Shown here one piece after another: positions 43,177 through 52,569 of a stretch of 64,000 nucleotides of DNA. Within the stretch, counting starts at the first letter, position 1. Each line of letters starts with the position of its first letter. Made by a program: the position numbers and the translations under genes. The stretch lies in assembly GCA_020060485.1 (NCBI GenBank), contig JAGVAB010000166.1, positions 1-64,000 of the forward strand, read 5' to 3'. A model generated the notes under the pieces. That model was given only the letters and a program-made list of their open reading frames with translations, was not told the origin of the DNA and made no database searches. The DNA comes from Anaerolineales bacterium (lineage in GTDB: Bacteria; Chloroflexota; Anaerolineae; Anaerolineales; Anaerolineaceae).

Positions 43177-46100
43177 CTACTCTTGCGGGCCGCGCAGTTG
43201 TTCTTCCATCTCTGCCAGACGCTGCAATCTTGCCCAGCGTAGACGGGCATCATCATTTGCTTCCGACATCAGCCGCTCTGCGCGGCCTTCATCACTGTTG
43301 ACCAGCATGCGGTAACGGGTTTCATTGTAAGCATAATCTTCAACTGCAATGCTGGGCGCCTTGGAATCGATCACCAGCGGGCTTTTACCTTCCTTTGCCA
43401 GTCCAGGGTTGTAGCGGTAGAGAGACCACGCCCCGGATTGTACTGCCAGGCGCTGCTGCTCCAGGCCCTGTTCCATTGAGATGCCGTGGGCAATGCAGTG
43501 GCTGTAAGCGATGACCAGCGAAGGCCCATCGTAAGCGTCAGCTTCCAGCAAGGCGCGCAGGGTCTGCACGTCAGAATAACCCATCGCCACCCGCGCCACA
43601 TAGATATTGCCGTAAGTCATGGCAATCATGCCCAGGTCCTTCTTCGCCAGACCCTTGCCGTTGGCAGCAAACTTGGCTACAGCCGCCCGCGGGGTGGCCT
43701 TGGAAGCCTGCCCGCCAGTGTTGGAATACACTTCGGTGTCCAGCACCAGCACGTTCACGTTACGCCCGCTGGCCAGCACATGATCCAGGCCGCCATAGCC
43801 GATGTCATATGCCCAGCCATCGCCGCCCATGATCCACACACTTTTGCAGATCAAGTCATCCGCCAAACTGAAGAGCTGCTGCGCCTCCGGCGCAGGGTCG
43901 CCTTGCAAGATAGTCTTGAGAGCCGCCACACGTTCGCGCTGCTGGCGGAGGCCCGTCTCGCTGGTCTGGTCAGCTTCCAGCAAACCGCTTGCCAGGCTTT
44001 CGCCAATCTTTCCAGCCAATTGGCGCACCAATTCGCAGGCATATTCGTGCTTCTTGTCGGCTGCCAGGCGCATACCCATGCCAAACTCGGCATTATCTTC
44101 AAACAGCGAGTTGGACCAGGCCGGGCCGCGTCCGTCCTTGTTCACTGACCATGGTGTCGTCGGCAAACTGCCGCCATACACCGAAGAGCAGCCAGTGGCA
44201 TTGGCAACGATCGCCCGGTCGCCAAACAACTGCGAAACCAGCTTTACGTAAGGCGTCTCACCGCAGCCGGCACATGCGCCAGAAAATTCGAACAATGGCT
44301 GCAACAACTGGGAATTTTTGATCGAGGTCACCGCGAGAGCGCTGCGGTCCACATCCGGAATATTCATAAAGAAGTCCCAGTTGGAGCGTTCCTGCTCGCG
44401 CAGCGGCGGCTGCGGAGCCATGTTGATGGCCTTCATTCCAACCTGTGCTTTGTTTTTGGCCGGGCAGGCCGAAACACACAGCGAGCAACCGGTGCAATCT
44501 TCCGGCGCTACCTGGATCGTAAACAGGGTATTGGGGAATTCAGAGAACTTGGCCGGAATGCTCTTGAAAGATTGCGGGGCGCCTTCCTTGATCGCCGGGT
44601 CATACACTTTCATGCGAATGGCCGCATGCGGGCAAACCAGGGCACACTTGCCGCACTGGATGCAAAGCTCCGCCTCCCAAACCGGGATTTCGAGGGCGAT
44701 GTTGCGTTTCTCCCACTTGGCTGTACCGGAGGGATAGGTGCCATCCGGTGACATGGCTGAAACCGGCAGTGCATCGCCATCGAAGACCAGGATGCGTTCC
44801 ACCACATCGTGGACGTACGCCGGTGCTTCAGCCGGCATGCCCAGGCGCATGGACAGACTGCCGCTGACGGCTGCTGGCAGCTTGACCTGGAAAAGATTAG
44901 CCAGAGTCTCATCCACAGCGCGGAAGTTTTGCTGCACAACAGCCTCACCGCGTTTGCCATACGTCTTTTCAATGGTCTTCTTGATGTGGGCAATGGCCTC
45001 ATCCCGCGGCAGGATGCCGCTGATGGCAAAGAAACAGGTCTGCATGATGGTATTGATCCGCCCGCCCATGCCAGCCTTGTGGGCAACCTCATACGCATCA
45101 ATCACATAGAAACTGAGTTTTTTATCAAGGATCTGCTGCTGAACTTCCACAGGCAAGTGCTCCCAGACTTCTTGCGGCCCATAGAGGCTGTTGATCAGGA
45201 ACACCCCGCCCGGTTTGGCAAATTTGAGAATATCCAGCCGCTCCAGGAATGAGAATTGGTGACAGGCCACAAACGAAGCCCGGTCATCACCAATCAGATA
45301 GGGAGCCCGGATCGGCTGCGGCCCAAAGCGCAAATGTGATATGGTTACCGAACCAGATTTCTTGGAATCGTAGACGAAATAACCCTGGGCGTAATTGTCC
45401 GTATCCTCGCCGATGATCTTGATCGAATTCTTGTTGGCGCCCACCGTGCCGTCTGCACCCAGGCCAAAAAAGACGCATTCCACGGTATCCTCAGTCAAGA
45501 TGGCAAAGCCAGGATCGTACTCCAGGCTGGTATGGGTCACATCATCCACAATGCCCACTGTAAAGTGATTCTTGGGTTTGTCTTTCGAAAGCTCATCAAA
45601 GACCGCCTTGACCATGGCCGGGGTAAATTCCTTGGAAGCCAAACCATAGCGTCCGCCGATCACCCGCGGTGCAGTCTGGAAAGGCGCCAGATCACTGCTC
45701 AAGCCCTCATTTAATGCAGCCAGCACGTCCAGATATAGCGGCTCACCCAACGAACCGGCTTCTTTGATGCGGTCCAGCACAGCAATAGATTTGACCGTGG
45801 CCGGCAAAACCTTCATCAAATGTTCCACCGAGAAGGGGCGGAACAAGCGCACCACAACCACACCAACCTTCTCCCCCTGTTGGGCCAGATACTTGGCCGT
45901 TTCAGCTGCCGTTTGTGCACCGGAGCTCATCAAAACAACCACCCGCTCCGCATCTGGTGCGCCTGCATAATCAAACAGATGATACTCGCGGCCGGTGATT
46001 TCCTTGAAATGCTGCATCGTCTTTTCAACGATCCCCGGGCAGGCCAGATAATAGGGATTGACCGCTTCACGCCCCTGGAAATAGACATCCCAGTTCTGCA

Positions 46101-46755
46101 GGGTGCCGCGAATGAAAGGCCGTTCAGGCTCCAAACCGCGGGCGCGGTGGGCAAAAATCAACTCCGGCGGAATCATTTCTACCAGCTGTGCGTCAGTCAG
46201 ATACTCAATCTTGTTAACCTCATGCGAGGTGCGAAAACCATCAAAGAAATGCAGGAAAGGAACTCTGGACTCAAGGGTTGCGGCCTGACTGATCACCGCC
46301 ATATCATGCGCCTCTTGCACAGAACAGGAAGGCATCAGGGCAAACCCGGTAGAGCGGGTAGCCATCACATCCGAATGATCGCCATAAATGGAAATTGCCT
46401 GGTAGGAAAGCGCCCTGGCCGAAACATGGAAAACGGTCGATGTCAATTCACCGGCGATCTTGTACATATTTGGGATCATCAGCAGCAGCCCCTGCGAGGC
46501 TGTGAAGGTGGTGGTCAGTGCGCCTGCTTGCAGTGAACCATGCACCGCGCCGGCTGCCCCGCCTTCCGACTGCAATTCCGCCACCAGGGGAACTGTGCCC
46601 CAGATGTTTTTCTTGCCCGCTGCCGCCCATTCATCCGAAAGCTCGCCCATACCAGATGAAGGAGTGATCGGGTAAATGGCGATCACTTCATTAGAGCGAA
46701 AAGCTGCATTTGCAGTTGCTTCATTTGCATCCACCGTGATGATTTGCGAATTCAT
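43177..46755 (-). CDS. nifJ: Pyruvate:ferredoxin (flavodoxin) oxidoreductase
   Basis: A single-chain PFOR of about 1192 residues. The N-terminal pyrimidine-binding domain has YPITPSSGMGE, and the transketolase-C-like domain and gamma domain (GLGADGTVGANKNSIKII) follow. Two [4Fe-4S] motifs come next (CIQCGKCALVCPHA and CTGCSLCVSACPAKN), then the TPP domain with CAGCGETPYVKL and GGDGWAYDIGYGG. It oxidises pyruvate to acetyl-CoA and CO2, reducing ferredoxin. ATG 46755 follows GAGGCAGG; an in-frame GTG 12 bases upstream is less likely. It is divergent from a GntR gene in a shared AT-rich control region. Confidence 0.95.
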   Translation of the reverse strand: MNSQIITVDANEATANAAFRSNEVIAIYPITPSSGMGELSDEWAAAGKKNIWGTVPLVAELQSEGGAAGAVHGSLQAGALTTTFTASQGLLLMIPNMYKIAGELTSTVFHVSARALSYQAISIYGDHSDVMATRSTGFALMPSCSVQEAHDMAVISQAATLESRVPFLHFFDGFRTSHEVNKIEYLTDAQLVEMIPPELIFAHRARGLEPERPFIRGTLQNWDVYFQGREAVNPYYLACPGIVEKTMQHFKEITGREYHLFDYAGAPDAERVVVLMSSGAQTAAETAKYLAQQGEKVGVVVVRLFRPFSVEHLMKVLPATVKSIAVLDRIKEAGSLGEPLYLDVLAALNEGLSSDLAPFQTAPRVIGGRYGLASKEFTPAMVKAVFDELSKDKPKNHFTVGIVDDVTHTSLEYDPGFAILTEDTVECVFFGLGADGTVGANKNSIKIIGEDTDNYAQGYFVYDSKKSGSVTISHLRFGPQPIRAPYLIGDDRASFVACHQFSFLERLDILKFAKPGGVFLINSLYGPQEVWEHLPVEVQQQILDKKLSFYVIDAYEVAHKAGMGGRINTIMQTCFFAISGILPRDEAIAHIKKTIEKTYGKRGEAVVQQNFRAVDETLANLFQVKLPAAVSGSLSMRLGMPAEAPAYVHDVVERILVFDGDALPVSAMSPDGTYPSGTAKWEKRNIALEIPVWEAELCIQCGKCALVCPHAAIRMKVYDPAIKEGAPQSFKSIPAKFSEFPNTLFTIQVAPEDCTGCSLCVSACPAKNKAQVGMKAINMAPQPPLREQERSNWDFFMNIPDVDRSALAVTSIKNSQLLQPLFEFSGACAGCGETPYVKLVSQLFGDRAIVANATGCSSVYGGSLPTTPWSVNKDGRGPAWSNSLFEDNAEFGMGMRLAADKKHEYACELVRQLAGKIGESLASGLLEADQTSETGLRQQRERVAALKTILQGDPAPEAQQLFSLADDLICKSVWIMGGDGWAYDIGYGGLDHVLASGRNVNVLVLDTEVYSNTGGQASKATPRAAVAKFAANGKGLAKKDLGMIAMTYGNIYVARVAMGYSDVQTLRALLEADAYDGPSLVIAYSHCIAHGISMEQGLEQQRLAVQSGAWSLYRYNPGLAKEGKSPLVIDSKAPSIAVEDYAYNETRYRMLVNSDEGRAERLMSEANDDARLRWARLQRLAEMEEQLRGPQE

Positions 46756-46807
46756 TACCTGCCTCACTTTGGGAAAATACTGAAAGAGATCAGTTGGCTT
46801 AAGGTTG

Positions 46808-46890
46808 TATAATATATATTATAACATATACCATGTTCGGCATTTCTTAAGAAATATGATATATCTTAAAGGAAAGATGATATAATTTTA
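46808..46890. promoter_or_regulatory. Divergent nifJ-gntR control region with AT-rich operator words
   Basis: Contains ATAATATATATTATAACATA (from about 46810), ATATGATATATC (46854-46865) and GATGATATAAT (46876-46886). The last includes a TATAAT for the GntR gene. ATATGATAT-type words recur at the promoters at 47737 and 52472, suggesting a shared GntR operator. Confidence 0.5.
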
Positions 46891-46927
46891 TTATTCCTCT
46901 CATTTCAGGTAATCGTTGGGAGTTGCC

Positions 46928-47620
46928 ATGCCAAACCTTGCCCCGCTGAAAGATTCGCCATCTTTAGACAAACTGGCCTACGAAAAGATCAAGGAAGCCA
47001 TCCTGAATTTCCAGTTCTTGCCCAACCAGGCGCTGGTTGAAGGCGACCTGGCTTCACAATTGGGCATCAGCAAAACCCCGGTGCGGGACGCCCTCATGCG
47101 GCTTGAAAAAGAAGGCCTGGTCACCCGCATTGCCTACAAGGGCACTTATGTATCAGATGTCAATAATCAGGATATGGCCAATATTTTTGACATTCGGATC
47201 GTGCTGGAAGGACTGGCGATCCGCCTGGCAACCGAAGCCATATGCGAAGATGACCTTAACTATATGGATATCTTGATCCACAAACATGAAACCGCCCTGA
47301 AAAACCACGACGTGAGCAGCGCCTCTGCCATCAACAACGAATTCCACAACCTGATTGTAGACCACTGTTCAAATCCCCTCTTGCAGCAAATGCTGCACAA
47401 CCTGGACGATCACCTCAAGCGCTACCGCCTGCTCTCCGTCTCTCAGGGCATGCGCTACGACAAATCCATCCCGGAACACAGGGCCATCTACGATGCATTG
47501 AAAGAACGCGACCCCGACAAAGCCGAGAAGGCCATGCAGCAGCACCTGCAAAGCGCAAAATACGATCTTTATGACCAGGATTTTGAAGAATTGCAGCACA
47601 ATCTTTCCATAAATGCGTGA
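46928..47620 (+). CDS. GntR-family regulator, FCD (FadR) subfamily
   Basis: A 230-residue regulator. The N-terminal winged helix (about residues 10-80) has LVEGDLASQLGISKTPVRDALMRLEKEGLV. The C-terminal all-helical FCD effector domain has metal-binding-type residues (FDIRIVLEG, NEFHNLIVDHCSN, EHRAIYDALKERD). FCD regulators usually bind carboxylates or amino-acid-derived ligands. It probably controls the flanking catabolic genes, since related AT-rich words sit at their promoters. ATG 46928 follows GGGAG. A strong terminator follows the gene. Confidence 0.9.
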   Translation: MPNLAPLKDSPSLDKLAYEKIKEAILNFQFLPNQALVEGDLASQLGISKTPVRDALMRLEKEGLVTRIAYKGTYVSDVNNQDMANIFDIRIVLEGLAIRLATEAICEDDLNYMDILIHKHETALKNHDVSSASAINNEFHNLIVDHCSNPLLQQMLHNLDDHLKRYRLLSVSQGMRYDKSIPEHRAIYDALKERDPDKAEKAMQQHLQSAKYDLYDQDFEELQHNLSINA

Positions 47621-47640
47621 GGACGGATTCCCTCAAACCA

Positions 47641-47668
47641 AAAGAGCAGCCTGTGCTGCTCTTTTTTT
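47641..47668 (+). terminator. Rho-independent terminator of the GntR gene
   Basis: AAAGAGCAGC-CTGT-GCTGCTCTTT followed by a run of T. Confidence 0.93.
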
Positions 47669-47713
47669 ATGGCAAACCGTTCTGAAAAACTTGTACCACT
47701 TTCTTAAAAACTG

Positions 47714-47767
47714 TTGACAAAACATGTTTAATTTTGTATCATACATCATATAACATATATATTATAA
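47714..47767 (+). promoter_or_regulatory. Strong promoter plus putative GntR operator for the FAD oxidoreductase unit
   Basis: TTGACA-N17-TATCAT (47714-47742) is near consensus. Just downstream, ATCATATAACATATATATTA (from 47745) resembles the reverse complement of the nifJ-gntR words, so a bound repressor would block transcription initiation. Confidence 0.6.
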
Positions 47768-47838
47768 ATCCCCTTATTTATGCTCATTATTAATATTCAG
47801 CTCCAATTTCACATCGCTTACTGAATTCAGGAGGAAAC

Positions 47839-49119
47839 ATGCCTAAGGTAGTGGTTGTTGGCGGTGGCTGGGCTGGCTGTGCAGCAGCACTTGCAGCAAA
47901 AGCAGCTGGTGCGGATGTTACAGTCCTTGAGCGGACGGATTGTCTGCTGGGTACTGGCCTGGTGGGTGGCATCTTTCGCAATAATGGACGTTATACGGCA
48001 ACAGAAGAAATGATCGCCATGGGTGCTGGCGATCTTTTCCATTTAATGGATCAGGTAGCACGGCACAAAGACATTGAATTCCCTGGTCACAAACATGCCA
48101 GCCTGTATGATGTCAGTTTGATGGAACCCCTGGTCAAAAGGTATATGCTTGCCAAAGGCATTGTGCTGAAAATGCAGCACCGCGCCAAAGATGTCCGGCT
48201 CATGAATGGCAAAATAGAAGCCATCGTGATTGAAAACCACGCGGACGAAGAGGGCGATACCTTCATTGAGACTACCGGCACAGCCGGGCCGCAAAACAAC
48301 TGTACCAAATACGGCAATGGCTGCGCCATGTGCGTCCTGCGCTGCCCAAGTTTTGGCGGGCGGGTCAGCATCGCTGCCAAAGCAGGCGTCGCTGAAAAGA
48401 TGGGCGGTAAACCGGATGGCAGCATTGGCGCCATGTCTGGATCGTGCAAGCTGCATTTTGATTCAGTCTCACCTGAAATTGCCGAACAACTGCGCAAAAC
48501 CGGCGTGGCAGTAGTGCCCGTTCCCCAGGAACTGGTACACACCGACAAACTGGCCTCCAAAGCCTGCCAGCAATATGCCCTGCCCGAATTCGCCGAGAAT
48601 GTCGTCCTGCTCGATACAGGTCATGTCAAACTAATGACCCCCTACTTCCCGTTGGAAGAGCTGCGCCTGGTTCCAGGCATGGAAAACGCCCGTTATGAGG
48701 ACCCCTACTCCGGCGGCCTGGGCAACTCCATGCGCTACCTGGCCCTTTCCCCACGCGACGACAACCTGAAAGTGGCCGGCCTGAAAAATCTGTTCTGTGC
48801 CGGAGAAAAAGCCGGCCTGCTGGTTGGGCACACCGAGGCCATCGTAACCGGTGTATTGGCCGGTCACAATGCTGTGCGCCAGGCTCTCGGCATGCCGCTG
48901 GTCACCATCCCCACCAGCACCGCCATTGGAGACTCGATCACTTTCGTGCGTGAACAAATGGAAACCGAAGAAGGCATGTCACAGAAATTCACCTTCTCTG
49001 GCGCAACCTATTTCAAACGCATGAAAGATTTGAGCCTGTACACTACCGATATCGCCGAGATACAGAAACGCATTGATGCCGCAGATATGACCAATTTCTT
49101 TTCCCAATCTATTGTCTGA
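47839..49119 (+). CDS. FAD-dependent oxidoreductase with a Cys-rich insert
   Basis: A 426-residue flavoprotein starting VVVVGGGWAGCAAALAAKAAGADVTVLER, a dinucleotide-binding fold like GidA/TrmFO or FAD-dependent dehydrogenases. The C-terminal GLKNLFCAGEKAGLLVGHTEAIVTGVLAG closes the FAD site. A mid-protein insert, NNCTKYGNGCAMCVLRCPSF, has four spaced Cys that could bind an iron-sulfur cluster. There is no signal peptide. AGGAGG precedes the ATG. It heads the putative GntR-controlled unit with a permease, so it may be a catabolic dehydrogenase. Substrate unknown; known FAD families do not settle it. Confidence 0.8.
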   Translation: MPKVVVVGGGWAGCAAALAAKAAGADVTVLERTDCLLGTGLVGGIFRNNGRYTATEEMIAMGAGDLFHLMDQVARHKDIEFPGHKHASLYDVSLMEPLVKRYMLAKGIVLKMQHRAKDVRLMNGKIEAIVIENHADEEGDTFIETTGTAGPQNNCTKYGNGCAMCVLRCPSFGGRVSIAAKAGVAEKMGGKPDGSIGAMSGSCKLHFDSVSPEIAEQLRKTGVAVVPVPQELVHTDKLASKACQQYALPEFAENVVLLDTGHVKLMTPYFPLEELRLVPGMENARYEDPYSGGLGNSMRYLALSPRDDNLKVAGLKNLFCAGEKAGLLVGHTEAIVTGVLAGHNAVRQALGMPLVTIPTSTAIGDSITFVREQMETEEGMSQKFTFSGATYFKRMKDLSLYTTDIAEIQKRIDAADMTNFFSQSIV

Positions 49120-49234
49120 ACCAACAGACAGGACTAAAGGAGGTAACCAAAAAACAACACAGCGTTTACCAGCCAATCGTTCTATTTTGTCAATCAGAAT
49201 GCCATCTCTAGATCTGTTTTTTTAGGAGGCCGTA

Positions 49235-50629
49235 ATGGATTCCGTTCCAATTTTGAATGCTGCACACTGGGTATATGCTGCTTTTGTCATCCTCATCTTT
49301 GTGTTCCTTGCCATGAAGCGGGACACCTCAATCATCGCCATCATTGGCTTGTTCCTCATCGGCTGGATCAGCCTGGGAACGCCAATTGGCGGTTTGCAAA
49401 CCATCTTCAACGGCATGGTGCGGGCTGGTATCGTCCTGCTGGATGTAGTCTTCATCATTTCTGTAGTGGTGGCATTGGCAAAGGGCCTCGAAAAGATTGG
49501 CGCCCTGCAACTGATGGTCACCCCGTTCAAGAAACTGATGCGCGGCCCGAACGTCGCCTTTTGGGTGGTCGGTTTTGTCATGCTCGCCTTTTCCCTGTTC
49601 ATCTGGCCCTCGCCTGCCACTGCGCTGGTAGGCTCAGTGCTCTTCCCGGCTGCCCGCGCCGTTGGCCTGCCGGCCATCTCGGCCGCCCAGGCCATGAACC
49701 TGTTTGGGCATGGCGTTGGCCTTGCCGGCGACTATGTCATCCAGGCTGCTCCCAGGCTGACTGCTGAAGCTGCCGGTATTCCAGTCAAGGATGTGGTAGC
49801 TGCCTCGGTGCCTTTGAATCTGGCCGCCTCGATCGTTGCCATCACTGTCGCCTGGTTCTTCGTGGTACGCAAAGACATCAAAAACAATACCGAGACCGAC
49901 ACCGAATACCTGAAATTCAAGGAACAATCGGAAACTGCGGTAGAATATTGCAAGACAGCCAAGGCAGCCGCCGTTGTAGTGCCGCTGGTCTTCCTCGCAG
50001 CAGTAGTGCTCTTCATTGTCTTTGAGATTCGCGGCGGCGACGCCACAGCAGTATTGGGTGGCATCTCGCTCATCATGCTGGCCATCTTCTGCATGGTGGA
50101 TTGTCAGGGCAATTTCTCTGAGGGTATGGAACGCATCACTGATCACGTTCGCGATGGTTTCCAGTTTGGCATGAAGGTCTTCTCACCAGTATTTCTGGTG
50201 GCTGGTTTTTACCTGGTCGGCGTTCCAGAACACTGCACCGCCATTCTGGGCGACAAAGGCGCTCCCTTGATCCTGGACATCATCAAGAACCTGACAACTG
50301 TCATTCCGGTCAACAAAGTAGTGGTAGGCTTTATGCACACCATTCTGGCCGGCCTGACCGGCCTGGATGGCTCCGGCTTCAATGATCTGCCCTTGATGGG
50401 TGCCCTCGCCCAATCCTGGAGCCAGGCATTGGGCCTGAAAACCGCTTACCTGGCAGCCCTGGGCCAGATCTCCATGATCTGGATCGGCGGCGGCACCATC
50501 ATCCCCTGGGCACTGCTGCCGGTCTCGGCCATCACTGGCGTGCCCGCCATGGAATTGGCTCGCAAGAACTTTTGGCCCTGCATCTTGGGTGTGCTGGCAG
50601 CGACCATTCTCGCCATCATCCTGATGTAA
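49235..50629 (+). CDS. Ion-transporter-superfamily permease (GntP-like)
   Basis: A 464-residue membrane protein with about 12 helices. Paired re-entrant regions with GLGIG-type glycines are seen (VAFWVVGFVMLAFSLFIWPSPATALVG and GLTGLDGSGFNDLPLMGALAQ), as in GntP/DctM/ArsB-type carriers. AGGAGG precedes the ATG, 115 bases after the FAD oxidoreductase. It most likely imports the substrate of this island, an amino acid or carboxylate, but specificity is unproven. Confidence 0.8.
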   Translation: MDSVPILNAAHWVYAAFVILIFVFLAMKRDTSIIAIIGLFLIGWISLGTPIGGLQTIFNGMVRAGIVLLDVVFIISVVVALAKGLEKIGALQLMVTPFKKLMRGPNVAFWVVGFVMLAFSLFIWPSPATALVGSVLFPAARAVGLPAISAAQAMNLFGHGVGLAGDYVIQAAPRLTAEAAGIPVKDVVAASVPLNLAASIVAITVAWFFVVRKDIKNNTETDTEYLKFKEQSETAVEYCKTAKAAAVVVPLVFLAAVVLFIVFEIRGGDATAVLGGISLIMLAIFCMVDCQGNFSEGMERITDHVRDGFQFGMKVFSPVFLVAGFYLVGVPEHCTAILGDKGAPLILDIIKNLTTVIPVNKVVVGFMHTILAGLTGLDGSGFNDLPLMGALAQSWSQALGLKTAYLAALGQISMIWIGGGTIIPWALLPVSAITGVPAMELARKNFWPCILGVLAATILAIILM

Positions 50630-50657
50630 GCCCGGAACCCTTCGTGTTCAGTTGAAC

Positions 50658-50692
50658 GCGGCGCTTCCGGTACACATTGCCGGAAGCGCCGC
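50658..50692 (+). terminator. Strong hairpin after the permease gene
   Basis: GCGGCGCTTCCGG and its exact 13-bp complement around TACACATTG, with no clear T-run. It may attenuate or stabilise mRNA rather than end it, since the zinc-ribbon gene starts 20 bases later. Confidence 0.55.
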
Positions 50693-50712
50693 TTCACCAA
50701 AAAGGTTCTTTT

Positions 50713-50904
50713 GTGAAACCAAACGCAAATCGAGACCGCAAGAAACTATTTTCCGCAAAAAAAGTGCAAGATAAAACCAAAGAGCAGTTTGTTTGTTCAG
50801 GCTGTCTTGCCGAGTTTTCAAAGCGGAACGCCAGACTGTATGACAACCTGTGCCCTGAATGCGGGGGCAAGATGATCTTAAAAAATGGTGTTGAAGACCA
50901 CTGA
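50713..50904 (+). CDS. Small zinc-ribbon protein
   Basis: A protein of 63 residues with a basic N-terminus (VKPNANRDRKKLFSAKK) and a CxxC...CxxC zinc ribbon (FVCSGCLAEFSKRNARLYDNLCPECGGKM). The GTG at 50713 is chosen because AAAGG lies 7 bases upstream. Possibly a nucleic-acid-binding or chaperone-like accessory; function unknown. Confidence 0.7.
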   Translation: MKPNANRDRKKLFSAKKVQDKTKEQFVCSGCLAEFSKRNARLYDNLCPECGGKMILKNGVEDH

Positions 50905-51019
50905 GCAAGCGAACAAGCTTGCCGGGATGCAAGCAACAACGATCTCTTTGATAACCTTAATAAACCCTAAACATCGATCCATCATGCTTATCGTATACCG
51001 ATAAAACGAAACAACTGAC

Positions 51020-52423
51020 ATGACAACTCCTGCAATCAAGATATCTTCTCTCTGGGCAACGCTTTCAGCCCTGCTCCTCGGCACATTGATCGGCACGATG
51101 GGCAACAGCATCGTTTCCATCGCGCTGCCTTCATTGATGGAATACTACAGCATCACCCTTTCCACAGCCGTCTGGTCGATCACCCTGTATACGCTGACCT
51201 TCTCAGTGCTCATCCCGGTATTTGGCAGTCTCAGCGGGGCAATAGGGTTCCGGCGCTTGTTCATCAGCGGCATGCTGTTGACCATCCTCAGCTCTCTGAT
51301 GTGCATTCTGGCACGTAATTATCTGACATTTCTGATCGCCCGCATTTTCATCGGAGTGGGCGTAGCCACCATTCTGCCCACCATCATGGGAGTCATCTCC
51401 CATTATTTCCCATCAGAAAAGCAGGGGCAGGCAACAGGTTATTGGGCATTGGTGAACAGCCTGGGGCACGCGCTTGGCCCCAGCATCGGCGGTTTTCTCA
51501 TCAACCGTTTTTCCTGGCAGTCGATCTTCTGGATCAATATACCTCTGGCCCTGATCAGCGTCGTCATGGCAGTCAAGGTCTTCCCGCCAGACAGGCGCAT
51601 CCCCAACCATCATTTTGACTGGATTGGCGCCGGGTTGATGACGGTCTTCGTCTTTTCGGGCATGATGGGCATTTCCCAGGCCGGGCAGAACGGCCTGCAA
51701 GCCAGCAACACGATCATCCTCTTTACGGTAACCCTGGTCTCTTTCTCGATCCTGCTCTGGCATGAAAAGCGAACCAGCCAGCCCTTCCTGAACTTGAACT
51801 TGTTCACCAAGCGCGACTATATTGCCTCCATCATTCCCATTTCTCTGCAAGCCTTCACCCAGTTCGGTCTGCTGGTTTCTCTGCCAATCTTTCTGATTGA
51901 GATGAACAAGGTGGAAAAACAATTCGCCGGACTGGTCATTATGACCATGACCATGACCATGGCGATCACCAGCCCGTTTGCCGGGCGATTGACAGACAGA
52001 CTTTCCGCCAAATGGGTATGCCTGACAGGTGCAGCTTTGATCGGCACCGGCGCGCTTTTGATGTTTGTGCTGCGTTCGGAGATCAATTCATTGCTGAGCT
52101 GGATCTTCTTCATCTTTTGCCTTGTTGTTTTTGGCGCCGGATTTGGCGCCATCCAGTCCGGTTCCACTGTGGCTGCCATCCAGGCCTCACCCAAAGAGAT
52201 TGCCGGGGTATCCACCGGTTTCTTCCACATGATCCGCTTCATCAACGCCTCATTGGGCTCGACTGTCTTTGGAATCCTGTTTGAAAATGCACCACAAAAC
52301 ACAGCCGGGAGTTTCTACAACTCTTTCCTTCTCATCATTGCCCTGGCTCTGGTTACCATACCCTTTACCTTCTGGATCAAAGCCGGGTACAAGAATGCCG
52401 TCGCAGCCCGACAGGCTGGATAG
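51020..52423 (+). CDS. MFS transporter, EmrB/DHA2-like
   Basis: A 467-residue MFS protein. The antiporter motif C is LGHALGPSIGGFLINRFSWQSIFWINIP, typical of EmrB/QacA-type H+ antiporters, and motif A is PVFGSLSGAIGFRR. About 12-14 helices. The position inside the catabolic island suggests export of a product or analogue, but this is inference. No strong RBS. Confidence 0.85.
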   Translation: MTTPAIKISSLWATLSALLLGTLIGTMGNSIVSIALPSLMEYYSITLSTAVWSITLYTLTFSVLIPVFGSLSGAIGFRRLFISGMLLTILSSLMCILARNYLTFLIARIFIGVGVATILPTIMGVISHYFPSEKQGQATGYWALVNSLGHALGPSIGGFLINRFSWQSIFWINIPLALISVVMAVKVFPPDRRIPNHHFDWIGAGLMTVFVFSGMMGISQAGQNGLQASNTIILFTVTLVSFSILLWHEKRTSQPFLNLNLFTKRDYIASIIPISLQAFTQFGLLVSLPIFLIEMNKVEKQFAGLVIMTMTMTMAITSPFAGRLTDRLSAKWVCLTGAALIGTGALLMFVLRSEINSLLSWIFFIFCLVVFGAGFGAIQSGSTVAAIQASPKEIAGVSTGFFHMIRFINASLGSTVFGILFENAPQNTAGSFYNSFLLIIALALVTIPFTFWIKAGYKNAVAARQAG

Positions 52424-52449
52424 ATGATGCCTGTTCTTTTCAAACAAAC

Positions 52450-52498
52450 TTGACTTTTGCAAAGAACGGAGTAGAATAGTATAAGATATATGATATAC
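52450..52498 (+). promoter_or_regulatory. Promoter plus putative GntR operator for the PLP enzyme-aminomutase unit
   Basis: TTGACT-N16-TAGAAT (52450-52477) is followed directly by GATATATGATATAC (52485-52498), the same type of word as at 46854-46865. Confidence 0.55.
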
Positions 52499-52569
52499 GA
52501 TATTTACTCAATTTAGCCAAATTGTATTCCACCTGTTACAGGATATTTCACACATAAGGAGCGTTCCAA

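Noticed and set aside
45820..46536. 238-codon plus-strand ORF opposite nifJ
   Set aside because: Antisense shadow of a certain gene with no RBS.
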